64,000 bases of DNA, from assembly GCA_950097015.1 (NCBI GenBank), contig CATNEN010000038.1, positions 32,264,501-32,328,500 on the forward strand. The letters run 5' to 3'. Within the stretch, counting starts at the first letter, position 1. Each line of letters begins with the position of its first letter. Source of the DNA: Macrostomum hystrix (lineage: Eukaryota > Platyhelminthes > Macrostomidae). A program made the position numbers and the translations under genes. The notes under the pieces were generated by a model. That model did not search any database and was not told where the DNA came from. It worked only from the letters and a program-made list of their open reading frames with translations. Shown piece after piece: positions 12,306-28,000 of the stretch.

Positions 12306-14091
12306 TATTCAATAATAGCCATCGGCCTACTTTTTCAATCAATTAGGCCTAGTGGGCTAGGCCTAGATTAAATACAGGCTGCCACATGATAACTGAAGTA
12401 AGAGTAATATAAACTGAGTTATAAATGGACAATAGGCCTAGGCCTAACAAATGTGAAAAACTGTAGGCCTAGGCCTATCATAATTTAAATCAAACTTAGC
12501 TATAAAATAAAACATGGGTACAACACAGGCTGCAACAAATTGTACAAACTAAGCTATGCTACCTCTTGATTGCTGGTTTAATCTAGAGAAATGAAATTAA
12601 ATTAGCTATCAAGCAGGACAAGCAAATGCTAAAAAACTAAGTAAAAGCAAAAATCTGAGTCAGCAGGACTAGGCCTTCAACATTGGCTTTAGGACAAGGG
12701 CTCCCTAGTGTATAATATGACTCGCCAGCTAACTATGAGCACTATGAGCACTACCACAGACCAAAGTGCCAGTGGGAAAGATGTTTGCTCATCAAAGTTT
12801 ATTAGGCCTATGTTAATCAATAATCCTTTTTCATAAGAACACTGATTAGTCATAGGCCTATAAAAATAACGAAATAAGATTTAATTTATATTCATGAGAC
12901 AATCTAAAAATAACACTCTTACTGAAACATACGGTCCGCGTACATTCAGGCCAACAACATACAAGAATATATATTATGGAATAAATATCAGATATTCATC
13001 ATTTGATCAATGGATCGGACAATTTCTATGAAAATAAATTAAACTCAACTTTTTTCGAAACAAAAGCACAAAATAAAACGAATGGTATCGGCAAACTTTT
13101 ACTAAAATTAGGTAAAATGCTTTAAATAGCACTCTAAAACGTTAATATAAAAATTGATATTTACAAATACACGTGCTAGCATTATAAGGAAAGAGATTAT
13201 TAATTCAAATGCCCCCTAAGCAAGTTAATATACAAGTAATTACTTCACTTTCATTTCTGCCTATTTGCTTTATGAGAACGTGTTAAGGTGTGATGCTCCG
13301 ATGACCCGATCACATGAGATTCTGCAGAATTATAGACTTTTTGCAAACGAAAAGAAAAAAGAAATGAAAATTAATAAGAAACAATATTCGAATCGGCTTA
13401 AATCACACAATTATACCAGATCTGCTGTCTCAATCATTGCTCCAAAAATGTTAAATAATAATTCGACTTTGAGTTCTTTATTCGATCACCGAACTTGACT
13501 AATGAAAACTTCAAGTGAAGTGGACATTTGTTTTGGTGCCGCGCAATCGGTCACTTCGGACTGAGGGCGAGATTTTCGGAGAAGTAATTAGGCGCTTGAT
13601 GCTTTCGAATCCTATAGAAGTGGCTGGCCTGGCTTCGAACTGTGCTCAGCCATCAGTTTTCGCTGCTCTCAGATAGAGGCAATTAAGTCTATGTTTGAGT
13701 GAGTGAGAGGGCCTGCATGCACCGTGAGTCATGCGGACCTGGAATTTGGCCGATTTTCGTGGGATGCATGCGTCACCTAGTTCGCTAAATATGCGTTGCT
13801 CATGCGGCTGCTTAATAGCTTCTGAGCAATCATGCAACTCATGCAGCTGGCATGCCTATAACCAAGCAAAGGCTGAATTGCACCAGAGAGGTCGTGTGCA
13901 GAGATATATAAATGACGCATTAATGCGTGAGTTGGATGGCTATGTATGGCGAGACAGACTTATTAAGTGCCGAGAGTACAGATAGTGTTCTATTTTTTCA
14001 AGGAATATTGCATACGTGATTATTATGTATATCCTCTAAAAATGTGCTTAGATATGTATTCCGAAACAGATACTGGCAGAGATAAATAATA
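12306..14091. other. No confident gene
   Basis: AT-rich to 13.5 kb. A CATGC-rich stretch follows at 13.7-13.86 kb, with short open frames of 77-84 codons that have no recognisable domain. Nothing else is supported. Confidence 0.5.
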
Positions 14092-14099
14092 GCTTAGAG

Positions 14100-14610
14100 C
14101 AGGGGTCGGCAAACTCCGGCCCGCGGGCCAGATGCGGCCCTCGATCGAAGCTCCCAAATCCGGCCCGTTGCCCCTCCAACTCCTGTCTTATCTTTCCCCT
14201 GTCTCATCTCTCTCATCTGGAGATTGAGATTCTCATCTCTCCCGTGTCTCCCGTCTCATCTTTCCTGTCTCTCATCTGGTTTATAGTTTATCCATGCATG
14301 TCTCATCTATCCTGTGTCTCATCTCTCCCCTGTCTCATCTCTCCCGTGTCTCATCTCTCCCCTGTCTCATCTCTCCCCTGTCTCATCTCATCCCTGTCTC
14401 ATATCTCTACTGTCTCATCTCTCCCCTGTCTCATCTCTCTACTGTCTCATCTCTCCCCTGTCTCATCTCTCCCCTGTCTCATCTCTCCCCTGTCTCATCT
14501 CTCCCCTGTCTTATCTCTCCCCTTTCTCATATTCCTACAGTTAATGCGGCCCTCTGTCGTCTTTTAGATTCTCTCCGGGGCCCGTACGCTAATAAGTTTG
14601 CCGACCCCTG
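14100..14610. mobile_element. hAT-type MITE with perfect 8-bp target duplication
   Basis: Terminal inverted repeats CAGGGGTCGGCAAACT are at 14100-14115 and, inverted, at 14595-14610. The same 8 bases GCTTAGAG flank the element at 14092-14099 and 14611-14618, the hallmark of hAT transposition. Subterminal GC-rich sequence resembles that of many hAT MITEs. There is no transposase; the interior is a 16-bp minisatellite. Confidence 0.93.
14186..14530. repeat. 16-bp minisatellite inside the hAT MITE
   Basis: About 20 units of TCTCATCTCTCCCCTG with CGTG, TACTG and TCCCTG variants. Open frames of 76-109 codons across it come only from the repeat. Confidence 0.9.
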
Positions 14611-14637
14611 GCTTAGAGGATGAAGGTTACAGGTAAA

Positions 14638-14722
14638 ATACAGACCAAACAGACAGGCAAACAGGCAAACAGAAAAACAGGCAGACAGATGGGCAGAAAA
14701 TAGACAGACAGACAGACAGGAA
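14638..14722. repeat. Degenerate (CAGA)n tract
   Basis: CAGACAGG/CAAACAGG-type units just outside the hAT MITE; the last units CAGACAGACAGACAGG are perfect. Confidence 0.7.
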
Positions 14723-15129
14723 GGACTGCGGAAGACCAAATATCAGAGTAGCATTAAAAACTAAAAAAGCAAAGCCAACTCAATGTAATCGATAGATTTA
14801 ATGTTGATCATTATTTCATTCTTCACTATAGAAACCACAGTGCTGCTGCGGCCAAAGATGGATTGGTGGCAATATTCAGTGCCAGCAGAATGTGATCAGA
14901 GTTCAAGAGAATTGAGTTTGTGTAAGGATATATATTGGGGTGTATAGGCTGCCATTTTATTTTCGGGGGGCCCAAGCAATGCAATATACATACAATTTTC
15001 TGGTCTAAGCTGATAATCTCAAAGAGATTACAGGTCTTTTGCGTGCATTATTCAATAATAATATAATCTGTATAATATTAGCCATGCTCAAAATGACGAA
15101 GATCTAATTATATATAAATGGATATATAA

Positions 15130-15228
15130 CATTACCCACACAAATACCACAACCACGCTCAATTGTTCCGACGGAGTTGGGAATCGAGCCCCCGACCTTC
15201 AAGTTTTGAGTCCGACGCTGTCAACAAC
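15130..15228 (-). mobile_element. Degraded tRNA-headed SINE (family B) fragment
   Basis: On the plus strand GGAGTTGGGAATCGAGCCC followed by CCGACCTTCAAG and TTGAGTCC matches base for base, with a few changes, the head of the better SINE copy at 62.24-62.49 kb. The B box is intact in reverse complement; the A-box side is eroded. Confidence 0.65.
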
Positions 15229-15958
15229 TAAATAAAAATTGTCTAAACAAACTTTATTCACGTGATTTAAAAATATGTCTCGTGACCAAAGTCGAGTCGA
15301 ACTATCACAGCAAATAAAGATGACAGATTGCACATTAAACTAGTACATGTATGTGTTGTGCATGTGAATCTACATTTATTGAAACAAAGTTGAGTACAGT
15401 GCAACTTCATGTATAATCTATCCTTTGTATACTCAGATTTCTGCACGGAGAGAGAATAAAACAGGGATAGCGAGGTATATGCGACGACGATTAGACCAAA
15501 TTTAGCCAGAAAATTAATCGATATAATTTCCAATGAGTCCGTCCGTTCCATTCTTATCGATCAGGTCGAGGGGTAGGTTTGGAGAGCCAATCCTAAACAA
15601 TCCATGTGCAACCGTTAAGGACGGCAAATTCTCAGTCCCAACTCTGGCCTGTTGGAAGAGAAATCGACAGTTCAAGGAATGAAACGAATTTGGTTGGCTG
15701 GGCTATACTTTTTCCCAAACGAAGCATATAAAACTGGCAAGATCCCCTTAACTCAAATCGCATTCTAGGCGCGTAGCTGATCAAGCTCTATTCGGTAAGT
15801 TGATCCCATACAGGAGAGAAAGAGCAGATTGAATTGGAAAACTCCAGGGACTAGACAAAGTTTCTCGCTACTATATATATTTCATAGAAATAACTGATCA
15901 ATCGAAAGTCAAGACCTCCGTCTCGAAGAATTCTAAGCGAGATTTTTATATTAGCACA

Positions 15959-16010
15959 ATGATCAAGAGCAGATCGACACTGGCTATTCCGCCATCGAGA
16001 CCTCGGAGAA
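15959..16010 (+). CDS. Candidate first coding exon of the NPxTG-module gene
   Basis: An ATG opens 17 codons rich in Ser, Pro and Arg (starting MIKSRSTLAIPPSRPRR) and ends at a strong GTAAGA donor in phase 1, the phase required by the first recognised module exon at 37536. Joined, they would give a 400-residue protein. The intron would then be 21.5 kb and hold the whole 34-bp satellite. Evidence is only the start codon, donor, phase and basic composition; an upstream in-frame extension is also open, and a first exon elsewhere is possible. Confidence 0.3.
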
Positions 16011-16049
16011 GTAAGACGCAATGAAATTTTCCCGATTTGACGTTCTCCT

Positions 16050-19000
16050 ACATTCACAGATTCACTTATTGAGCAACATTCACTGACTCCACTATTCACT
16101 GATTCCATTATTCACAGATTGTGCATCATTCACTGATTCCATCATTCACAGATTGTGCAACATTCTCTGATTCCATCATTCACAGATTGTGCAACAACAT
16201 TCACTGATTCCATCATTCACAGATTGTGCAACATTCACTGATTCCATCATTCACAGATTGTGCAACATTCACTGATTCCATCATTCACAGATTGTGCAAC
16301 ATTTACTGATTCCATGATTCACAGATTGTGCAACAACATTCACTGATTCCATCATTCACGGATTGTGCAACATTCACTGATTCCATCATTCACAGATTGT
16401 GCAACATTCACTGATTCCATCATTCACAGATTGTGCAACATTCACTGATTCCATCATTCACAGATTGTGCAACATTCACTGATTCCATTATTCACAGATT
16501 GTGCAACATTCACTGATTCCATGATTCACAGATTGTGCAACAACATTCACTGATTCCATCATTCACAGATTGTGCAACATTCTCTGATTCCATCATTCAC
16601 AGATTGTGCAACATTCACTGATTCCATCATTCACAGATTGTGCAACATTCACTGATTCCATCATTCACAGATTGTGCAACATTCACTGATTCCATCATTC
16701 ACAGATTGTGCAACATTCACTGATTCCATCATTCACAGATTGTGCAACATTCACTAATTCCATGATTCACAGATTGTGCAACAACATTCACTGATTCCAT
16801 CATTCACAGATTGTGCAACATTCACTGATTCCATCATTCACAGATTGTGCAACATTCACTGATTCCATCATTCACAGATTGTGCATGATACACTGATTCC
16901 ATCATTCACAGATTGTGCAACATTCACTGATTCCATAATTCACAGATTGTGCAACATTCACTAATTCCATGATTCACAGATTGTGCAACAACATTCACTG
17001 ATTCCATCATTCACAGATTGTGCAACATTCACTGATTCCATCATTCACAGATTGTGCAACATTCACTGATTCCATGATTCACAGATTGTGCAACATTTAC
17101 TGATTCCATGATTCACAGATTGTGCAACAACATTCACTGATTCCATCATTCACGGATTGTGCAACATTCACTGATTCCATCATTCACAGATTGTGCAACA
17201 TTCACTGATTCCATGATTCACAGATTGTGCAACATTCACTGATTCCATCATTCACAGATTGTGCAACATTCACTGATTCCATCATTCACAGATTGTGCAA
17301 CATTCACTGATTCCATGATTCACAGATTGTGCAACATTCACTGATTCCATCATTCACAGATTGTGCAACATTCTCTGATTCCATCATTCACAGATTGTGC
17401 AACAACATTCACTGATTCCATCATTCACAGATTGTGCAACATTCACTGATTCCATCATTCACAGATTGTGCAACATTCACTGATTCCATGATTCACAGAT
17501 TGTGCAACATTTACTGATTCCATGATTCACAGATTGTGCAACAACATTCACTGATTCCATCATTCACGGATTGTGCAACATTCACTGATTCCATCATTCA
17601 CAGATTGTGCAACATTCACTGATTCCATCATTCACAGATTGTGCAACATTCACTGATTCCATCATTCACAGATTGTGCAACATTCACTGATTCCATTATT
17701 CACAGATTGTGCAACATTCACTGATTCCATGATTCACAGATTGTGCAACAACATTCACTGATTCCATCATTCACAGATTGTGCAACATTCTCTGATTCCA
17801 TCATTCACAGATTGTGCAACATTCACTGATTCCATCATTCACAGATTGTGCAACATTCACTGATTCCATCATTCACAGATTGTGCAACATTCACTGATTC
17901 CATCATTCACAGATTGTGCAACATTCACTGATTCCATCATTCACAGATTGTGCAACATTCACTAATTCCATGATTCACAGATTGTGAAACAACATTCACT
18001 GATTCCATCATTCACAGATTGTGCAACATTCACTGATTCCATCATTCACAGATTGTGCAACATTCACTGATTCCATCATTCACAGATTGTGCAACATTCA
18101 CTGATTCCATCATTCACAGATTGTGCAACATTCACTGATTCCATGATTCACAGATTGTGCAACATTCACTGATTCCATCATTCACAGATTGTGCAACATT
18201 CTCTGATTCCATCATTCACAGATTGTGCAACAACATTCTCTGATTCCATCATTCACAGATTGTGCATCATTCACTGATTCTACCATTCACAGATTGTGCA
18301 ACATTCACTGATTCCATCATTCACAGATTGTGCAACATTCACTGATTCCATCATTCACAGATTGTGCAACATTCACTGATTCCATCATTCACAGATTGTG
18401 CAACATTCACTGATTCCATCATTCACAGATTGTGCAACATTTACTGATTCCATGATTCACAGATTGTGCAACAACATTCACTGATTCCATCATTCACGGA
18501 TTGTGCAACATTCACTGATTCCATCATTCACAGATTGTGCATCATTCACTGATTCCATCATTCACAGATTGTGCAACATTCACTGATTCCATCATTCACA
18601 GATTGTGCAACATTCACTGATTCCATCATTCACAGATTGTGCATCATTCACTGATTCTACCATTCACAGATTGTGCAACATTCACTGATTCCATCATTCA
18701 CAGATTGTGCAACATTCACTGATTCCATCATTCACAGATTGTGCAACATTCACGGATTCCATCATTCACAGATTGTGCAACATTCACTGATTCCATCATT
18801 CACAGATTGTGCAACATTCACTGATTCCATCATTCACAGATTGTGCAACATTCACTGATTCCATCATTCACAGATTGTGCAACATTCACTGATTCCATCA
18901 TTCACAGATTGTGCAACATTCCCTGATTCCATCATTCACAGATTGTGCAACATTCACTGATTCCATCATTCACAGATTGTGCAACATTCACTGATTCCAT

Positions 19001-22000
19001 CATTCACAGATTGTGCAACATTCACTGATTCCATCATTCACAGATTGTGCAACATTCACTGATTCCATCATTCACAGATTGTGCAACATTCACTGATTCC
19101 ATCATTCACAGATTGTGCAACATTCACTGATTCCATCATTCACAGATTGTGCAACATTCACTGATTCCATCATTCACAGATTGTGCAACATTCACTGATT
19201 CCATCATTCACAGATTGTGCAACATTCACTGATTCCATCATTCACAGATTGTGCAACATTCACTGATTCCATCATTCACAGATTGTGCAACATTTACTGA
19301 TTCCATGATTCACAGATTGTGCAACAACATTCACTGATTCCATCATTCACGGATTGTGCAACATTCACTGATTCCATCATTCACAGATTGTGCAACATTT
19401 ACTGATTCCATGATTCACAGATTGTGCAACAACATTCACTGATTCCATCATTCACGGATTGTGCAACATTCACTGATTCCATCATTCACAGATTGTGCAA
19501 CATTCACTGATTCCATCATTCACAGATTGTGCAACATTCACTGATTCCATCATTCACAGATTGTGCAACATTCACTGATTCCATGATTCACAGATTGTGC
19601 AACAACATTCACTGATTCCATCATTCACAGATTGTGCAACATTCACTGATTCCATCATTCACAGATTGTGCAACATTCACTGATTCCATCATTCACAGAT
19701 TGTGCAACATTCACTGATTCCATCATTCACAGATTGTGCAACATTTACTGATTCCATGATTCACAGATTGTGCAACAACATTCACTGATTCCATCATTCA
19801 CGGATTGTGCAACATTCACTGATTCCATCATTCACAGATTGTGCATGATACACTGATTCCATCATTCACAGATTGTGCAACATTCACTGATTCCATAATT
19901 CACAGATTGTGCAACATTCACTAATTCCATGATTCACAGATTGTGCAACAACATTCACTGATTCCATCATTCACAGATTGTGCAACATTCACTGATTCCA
20001 TCATTCACAGATTGTGCAACATTCACTGATTCCATGATTCACAGATTGTGCAACATTTACTGATTCCATGATTCACAGATTGTGCAACAACATTCACTGA
20101 TTCCATCATTCACGGATTGTGCAACATTCACTGATTCCATCATTCACAGATTGTGCAACATTCACTGATTCCATGATTCACAGATTGTGCAACATTCACT
20201 GATTCCATCATTCACAGATTGTGCAACATTCACTGATTCCATCATTCACAGATTGTGCAACATTCACTGATTCCATGATTCACAGATTGTGCAACATTCA
20301 CTGATTCCATCATTCACAGATTGTGCAACATTCTCTGATTCCATCATTCACATATTGTGCAACAACATTCACTGATTCCATCATTCACAGATTGTGCAAC
20401 ATTCACTGATTCCATCATTCACAGATTGTGCAACATTCACTGATTCCATCATTCACAGATTGTGCAACATTCACTGATTCCATCATTCACAGATTGTGCA
20501 ACATTCTCTGATTCCATCATTCACAGATTGTGCAACAACATTCTCTGATTCCATCATTCACAGATTGTGCATCATTCACTGATTCTACCATTCACAGATT
20601 GTGCAACATTCACTGATTCCATCATTCACAGATTGTGCAACATTCACTGATTCCATCATTCACAGATTGTGCAACATTCACTGATTCCATCATTCACAGA
20701 TTGTGCAACATTCACTGATTCCATCATTCACAGATTGTGCAACATTTACTGATTCCATGATTCACAGATTGTGCAACAACATTCACTGATTCCATCATTC
20801 ACGGATTGTGCAACATTCACTGATTCCATCATTCACAGATTGTGCATCATTCACTGATTCCATCATTCACAGATTGTGCAACATTCACTGATTCCATCAT
20901 TCACAGATTGTGCAACATTCACTGATTCCATCATTCACAGATTGTGCATCATTCACTGATTCTACCATTCACAGATTGTGCAACATTCACTGATTCCATC
21001 ATTCACAGATTGTGCAACATTCACTGATTCCATCATTCACAGATTGTGCAACATTCACGGATTCCATCATTCACAGATTGTGCAACATTCACTGATTCCA
21101 TCATTCACAGATTGTGCAACATTCACTGATTCCATCATTCACAGATTGTGCAACATTCACTGATTCCATCATTCACAGATTGTGCAACATTCACTGATTC
21201 CATCATTCACAGATTGTGCAACATTTACTGATTCCATGATTCACAGATTGTGCAACAACATTCACTGATTCCATCATTCACGGATTGTGCAACATTCACT
21301 GATTCCATCATTCACAGATTGTGCAACATTTACTGATTCCATGATTCACAGATTGTGCAACAACATTCACTGATTCCATCATTCACGGATTGTGCAACAT
21401 TCACTGATTCCATCATTCACAGATTGTGCAACATTCACTGATTCCATCATTCACAGATTGTGCAACATTCACTGATTCCATCATTCACAGATTGTGCAAC
21501 ATTCACTGATTCCATGATTCACAGATTGTGCAACAACATTCACTGATTCCATCATTCACAGATTGTGCAACATTCACTGATTCCATCATTCACAGATTGT
21601 GCAACATTCACTGATTCCATCATTCACAGATTGTGCAACATTCACTGATTCCATCATTCACAGATTGTGCAACATTTACTGATTCCATGATTCACAGATT
21701 GTGCAACAACATTCACTGATTCCATCATTCACGGATTGTGCAACATTCACTGATTCCATCATTCACAGATTGTGCATGATACACTGATTCCATCATTCAC
21801 AGATTGTGCAACATTCACTGATTCCATAATTCACAGATTGTGCAACATTCACTAATTCCATGATTCACAGATTGTGCAACAACATTCACTGATTCCATCA
21901 TTCACAGATTGTGCAACATTCACTGATTCCATCATTCACAGATTGTGCAACATTCACTGATTCCATGATTCACAGATTGTGCAACATTTACTGATTCCAT

Positions 22001-25000
22001 GATTCACAGATTGTGCAACAACATTCACTGATTCCATCATTCACGGATTGTGCAACATTCACTGATTCCATCATTCACAGATTGTGCAACATTCACTGAT
22101 TCCATGATTCACAGATTGTGCAACATTCACTGATTCCATCATTCACAGATTGTGCAACATTCACTGATTCCATCATTCACAGATTGTGCAACATTCACTG
22201 ATTCCATGATTCACAGATTGTGCAACATTCACTGATTCCATCATTCACAGATTGTGCAACATTCTCTGATTCCATCATTCACAGATTGTGCAACAACATT
22301 CACTGATTCCATCATTCACAGATTGTGCAACATTCACTGATTCCATCATTCACAGATTGTGCAACATTCACTGATTCCATGATTCACAGATTGTGCAACA
22401 TTCACTGATTCCATCATTCACAGATTGTGCAACATTCTCTGATTCCATCATTCACAGATTGTGCAACAACATTCTCTGATTCCATCATTCACAGATTGTG
22501 CATCATTCACTGATTCTACCATTCACAGATTGTGCAACATTCACTGATTCCATCATTCACAGATTGTGCAACATTCACTGATTCCATCATTCACAGATTG
22601 TGCAACATTCACTGATTCCATCATTCACAGATTGTGCAACATTCACTGATTCCATCATTCACAGATTGTGCAACATTTACTGATTCCATGATTCACAGAT
22701 TGTGCAACAACATTCACTGATTCCATCATTCACGGATTGTGCAACATTCACTGATTCCATCATTCACAGATTGTGCATCATTCACTGATTCCATCATTCA
22801 CAGATTGTGCAACATTCACTGATTCCATCATTCACAGATTGTGCAACATTCACTGATTCCATCATTCACAGATTGTGCATCATTCACTGATTCTACCATT
22901 CACAGATTGTGCAACATTCACTGATTCCATCATTCACAGATTGTGCAACATTCACTGATTCCATCATTCACAGATTGTGCAACATTCACGGATTCCATCA
23001 TTCACAGATTGTGCAACATTCACTGATTCCATCATTCCCAGATTGTGCAACATTCACTGATTCCATCATTCACAGATTGTGCAACATTCACTGATTCCAT
23101 CATTCACAGATTGTGCAACATTCACTGATTCCATCATTCACAGATTGTGCAACATTCACTGATTCCATCATTCACAGATTGTGCAACATTCACTGATTCC
23201 ATCATTCACAGATTGTGCAACATTCACTGATTCCATCATTCACAGATTGTGCAACATTCACTGATTCCATCATTCACAGATTGTGCAACATTCACTGATT
23301 CCATCATTCACAGATTGTGCAACATTCACTGATTCCATCATTCACAGATTGTGCAACATTCACTGATTCCATCATTCACAGATTGTGCAACATTCACTGA
23401 TTCCATCATTCACAGATTGTGCAACATTCACTGATTCCATCATTCACAGATTGTGCAACATTCACTGATTCCATCATTCACAGATTGTGCAACATTCACT
23501 GATTCCATCATTCACAGATTGTGCAACATTTACTGATTCCATGATTCACAGATTGTGCAACAACATTCACTGATTCCATCATTCACGGATTGTGCAACAT
23601 TCACTGATTCCATCATTCACAGATTGTGCAACATTTACTGATTCCATGATTCACAGATTGTGCAACAACATTCACTGATTCCATCATTCACGGATTGTGC
23701 AACATTCACTGATTCCATCATTCACAGATTGTGCAACATTCACTGATTCCATCATTCACAGATTGTGCAACATTCACTGATTCCATCATTCACAGATTGT
23801 GCAACATTCACTGATTCCATGATTCACAGATTGTGCAACAACATTCACTGATTCCATCATTCACAGATTGTGCAACATTCACTGATTCCATCATTCACAG
23901 ATTGTGCAACATTCACTGATTCCATCATTCACAGATTGTGCAACATTCACTGATTCCATCATTCACAGATTGTGCAACATTTACTGATTCCATGATTCAC
24001 AGATTGTGCAACAACATTCACTGATTCCATCATTCACGGATTGTGCAACATTCACTGATTCCATCATTCACAGATTGTGCAACATTTACTGATTCCATCA
24101 TTCACAGATTGTGCAACATTCACTGATTCCATCATTCACAGATTGTGCAACATTCACTGATTCCATCATTCACAGATTGTGCAACATTTACTGATTCCAT
24201 GATTCACAGATTGTGCAACAACATTCACTGATTCCATCATTCACGGATTGTGCAACATTCACTGATTCCATCATTCACAGATTGTGCAACATTCACTGAT
24301 TCCATGATTCACAGATTGTGCAACATTCACTGATTCCATCATTCACAGATTGTGCAACATTCACTGATTCCATCATTCACAGATTGTGCAACATTCACTG
24401 ATTCCATGATTCACAGATTGTGCAACATTCACTGATTCCATCATTCACAGATTGTGCAACATTCACTGATTCCATGATTCACAGATTGTGCAACAACATT
24501 CACTGATTCCATCATTCACAGATTGTGCAACATTCACTGATTCCATCATTCACAGATTGTGCAACATTCACTGATTCCATTATTCACAGATTGTGCAACA
24601 TTCACTGATTCCATGATTCACAGATTGTGCAACAACATTCACTGATTCCATCATTCACAGATTGTGCAACATTCTCTGATTCCATCATTCACAGATTGTG
24701 CAACATTCACTGATTCCATCATTCACAGATTGTGCAACATTCACTGATTCCATCATTCACAGATTGTGCAACATTCACTGATTCCATCATTCACAGATTG
24801 TGCAACATTCACTGATTCCATCATTCACAGATTGTGCAACATTCACTAATTCCATGATTCACAGATTGTGCAACAACATTCACTGATTCCATCATTCACA
24901 GATTGTGCAACATTCACTGATTCCATCATTCACAGATTGTGCAACATTCACTGATTCCATAATTCACAGATTGTGCAACATTCACTGATTCCATCATTCA

Positions 25001-28000
25001 CAGATTGTGCAACATTCACTGATTCCATCATTCACAGATTGTGCATCATTCACTGATTCCATCATTCACAGATTGTGCAACATTCACTGATTCCATCATT
25101 CACAGATTGTGCAACATTCACTGATTCCATCATTCACAGATTGTGCATCATTCACTGATTCTACCATTCACAGATTGTGCAACATTCACTGATTCCATCA
25201 TTCACAGATTGTGCAACATTCACTGATTCCATCATTCACAGATTGTGCAACATTCACGGATTCCATCATTCACAGATTGTGCAACATTCACTGATTCCAT
25301 CATTCACAGATTGTGCAACATTCACTGATTCCATCATTCACAGATTGTGCAACATTCACTGATTCCATCATTCACAGATTGTGCAACATTCACTGATTCC
25401 ATCATTCACAGATTGTGCAACATTCACTGATTCCATCATTCACAGATTGTGCAACATTCACTGATTCCATCATTCACAGATTGTGCAACATTCACTGATT
25501 CCATCATTCACAGATTGTGGAACATTCACTGATTCCATCATTCACAGATTGTGCAACATTCACTGATTCCATCATTCACAGATTGTGCAACATTCACTGA
25601 TTCCATCATTCACAGATTGTGCAACATTCACTGATTCCATCATTCACAGATTGTGCAACATTCACTGATTCCATCATTCACAGATTGTGCAACATTCACT
25701 GATTCCATCATTCACAGATTGTGCAACATTCACTGATTCCATCATTCACAGATTGTGCAACATTCACTGATTCCATCATTCACAGATTGTGCAACATTCA
25801 CTGATTCCATGATTCACAGATTGTGCAACATTCACTGATTCCATCATTCACAGATTGTGCAACATTCACTGATTCCATCATTCACAGATTGTGCAACATT
25901 TACTGATTCCATGATTCACAGATTGTGCAACAACATTCACTGATTCCATCATTCACGGATTGTGCAACATTCACTGATTCCATCATTCACAGATTGTGCA
26001 ACATTCACTGATTCCATCATTCACAGATTGTGCAACATTCACTGATTCCATCATTCACAGATTGTGCAACATTCACTGATTCCATCATTCACAGATTGTG
26101 CAACATTCACTAATTCCATGATTCACAGATTGTGCAACAACATTCACTGATTCCATCATTCACAGATTGTGCAACATTCACTGATTCCATCATTCACAGA
26201 TTGTGCAACATTCTCTGATTCCATGATTCACAGATTGTGCAACAACATTCACTGATTCCATCATTCACGGATTGTGCAACATTCACTGATTCCATAATTC
26301 ACAGATTGTGCAACATTCACTAATTCCATGATTCACAGATTGTGCAACAACATTCACTGATTCCATCATTCACAGATTGTGCAACATTCACTGATTCCAT
26401 CATTCACAGATTGTGCAACATTCACTGATTCCATCATTCACAGATTGTGCAACATTCACTGATTCCATGATTCACAGATTGTGCAACAACATTCACTGAT
26501 TCCATCATTCACGGATTGTGCAACATTCACTGATTCCATCATTCACAGATTGTGCAACATTCACTGATTCCATGATTCACAGATTGTGCAACATTCACTG
26601 ATTCCATCATTCACAGATTGTGCAACATTCACTGATTCCATCATTCACAGATTGTGCAACATTCACTGATTCCATGATTCACAGATTGTGCAACATTCAC
26701 TGATTCCATCATTCACAGATTGTGCAACAACATTCACTGATTCCATCATTCACAGATTGTGCAACATTCTCTGATTCCATCATTCACAGATTGTGCAACA
26801 ACATTCACTGATTCCATGATTCACAGATTGTGCAACATTCACTGATTCCATCATTCACAGATTGTGCAACATTCACTGATTCCATCATTCACAGATTGTG
26901 CAACATTTACTGATTCCATGATTCACAGATTGTGCAACAACATTCACTGATTCCATCATTCACGGATTGTGCAACATTCACTGATTCCATCATTCACAGA
27001 TTGTGCAACATTCACTGATTCCATCATTCACAGATTGTGCAACATTCACTGATTCCATCATTCACAGATTGTGCAACATTCACTGATTCCATTATTCACA
27101 GATTGTGCAACATTCACTGATTCCATGATTCACAGATTGTGCAACAACATTCACTGATTCCATCATTCACAGATTGTGCAACATTCTCTGATTCCATCAT
27201 TCACAGATTGTGCAACATTCACTGATTCCATCATTCACAGATTGTGCAACATTCACTGATTCCATCATTCACAGATTGTGCAACATTCACTGATTCCATC
27301 ATTCACAGATTGTGCAACATTCACTGATTCCATCATTCACAGATTGTGCAACATTCACTAATTCCATGATTCACAGATTGTGCAACAACATTCACTGATT
27401 CCATCATTCACAGATTGTGCAACATTCACTGATTCCATCATTCACAGATTGTGCAACATTCACTGATTCCATAATTCACAGATTGTGCAACATTCACTGA
27501 TTCCATCATTCACAGATTGTGCAACATTCACTGATTCCATCATTCACAGATTGTGCATCATTCACTGATTCCATCATTCACAGATTGTGCAACATTCACT
27601 GATTCCATCATTCACAGATTGTGCAACATTCACTGATTCCATCATTCACAGATTGTGCATCATTCACTGATTCTACCATTCACAGATTGTGCAACATTCA
27701 CTGATTCCATCATTCACAGATTGTGCAACATTCACTGATTCCATCATTCACAGATTGTGCAACATTCACGGATTCCATCATTCACAGATTGTGCAACATT
27801 CACTGATTCCATCATTCACAGATTGTGCAACATTCACTGATTCCATCATTCACAGATTGTGCAACATTCACTGATTCCATCATTCACAGATTGTGCAACA
27901 TTCACTGATTCCATCATTCACAGATTGTGCAACATTCACTGATTCCATCATTCACAGATTGTGCAACATTCACTGATTCCATCATTCACAGATTGTGCAA

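Noticed and set aside
13731..13985. 84-codon frame with several Cys and His
   Set aside because: The cysteines come from a CATGC-rich stretch; no zinc-finger spacing, splice sites or family match were seen.
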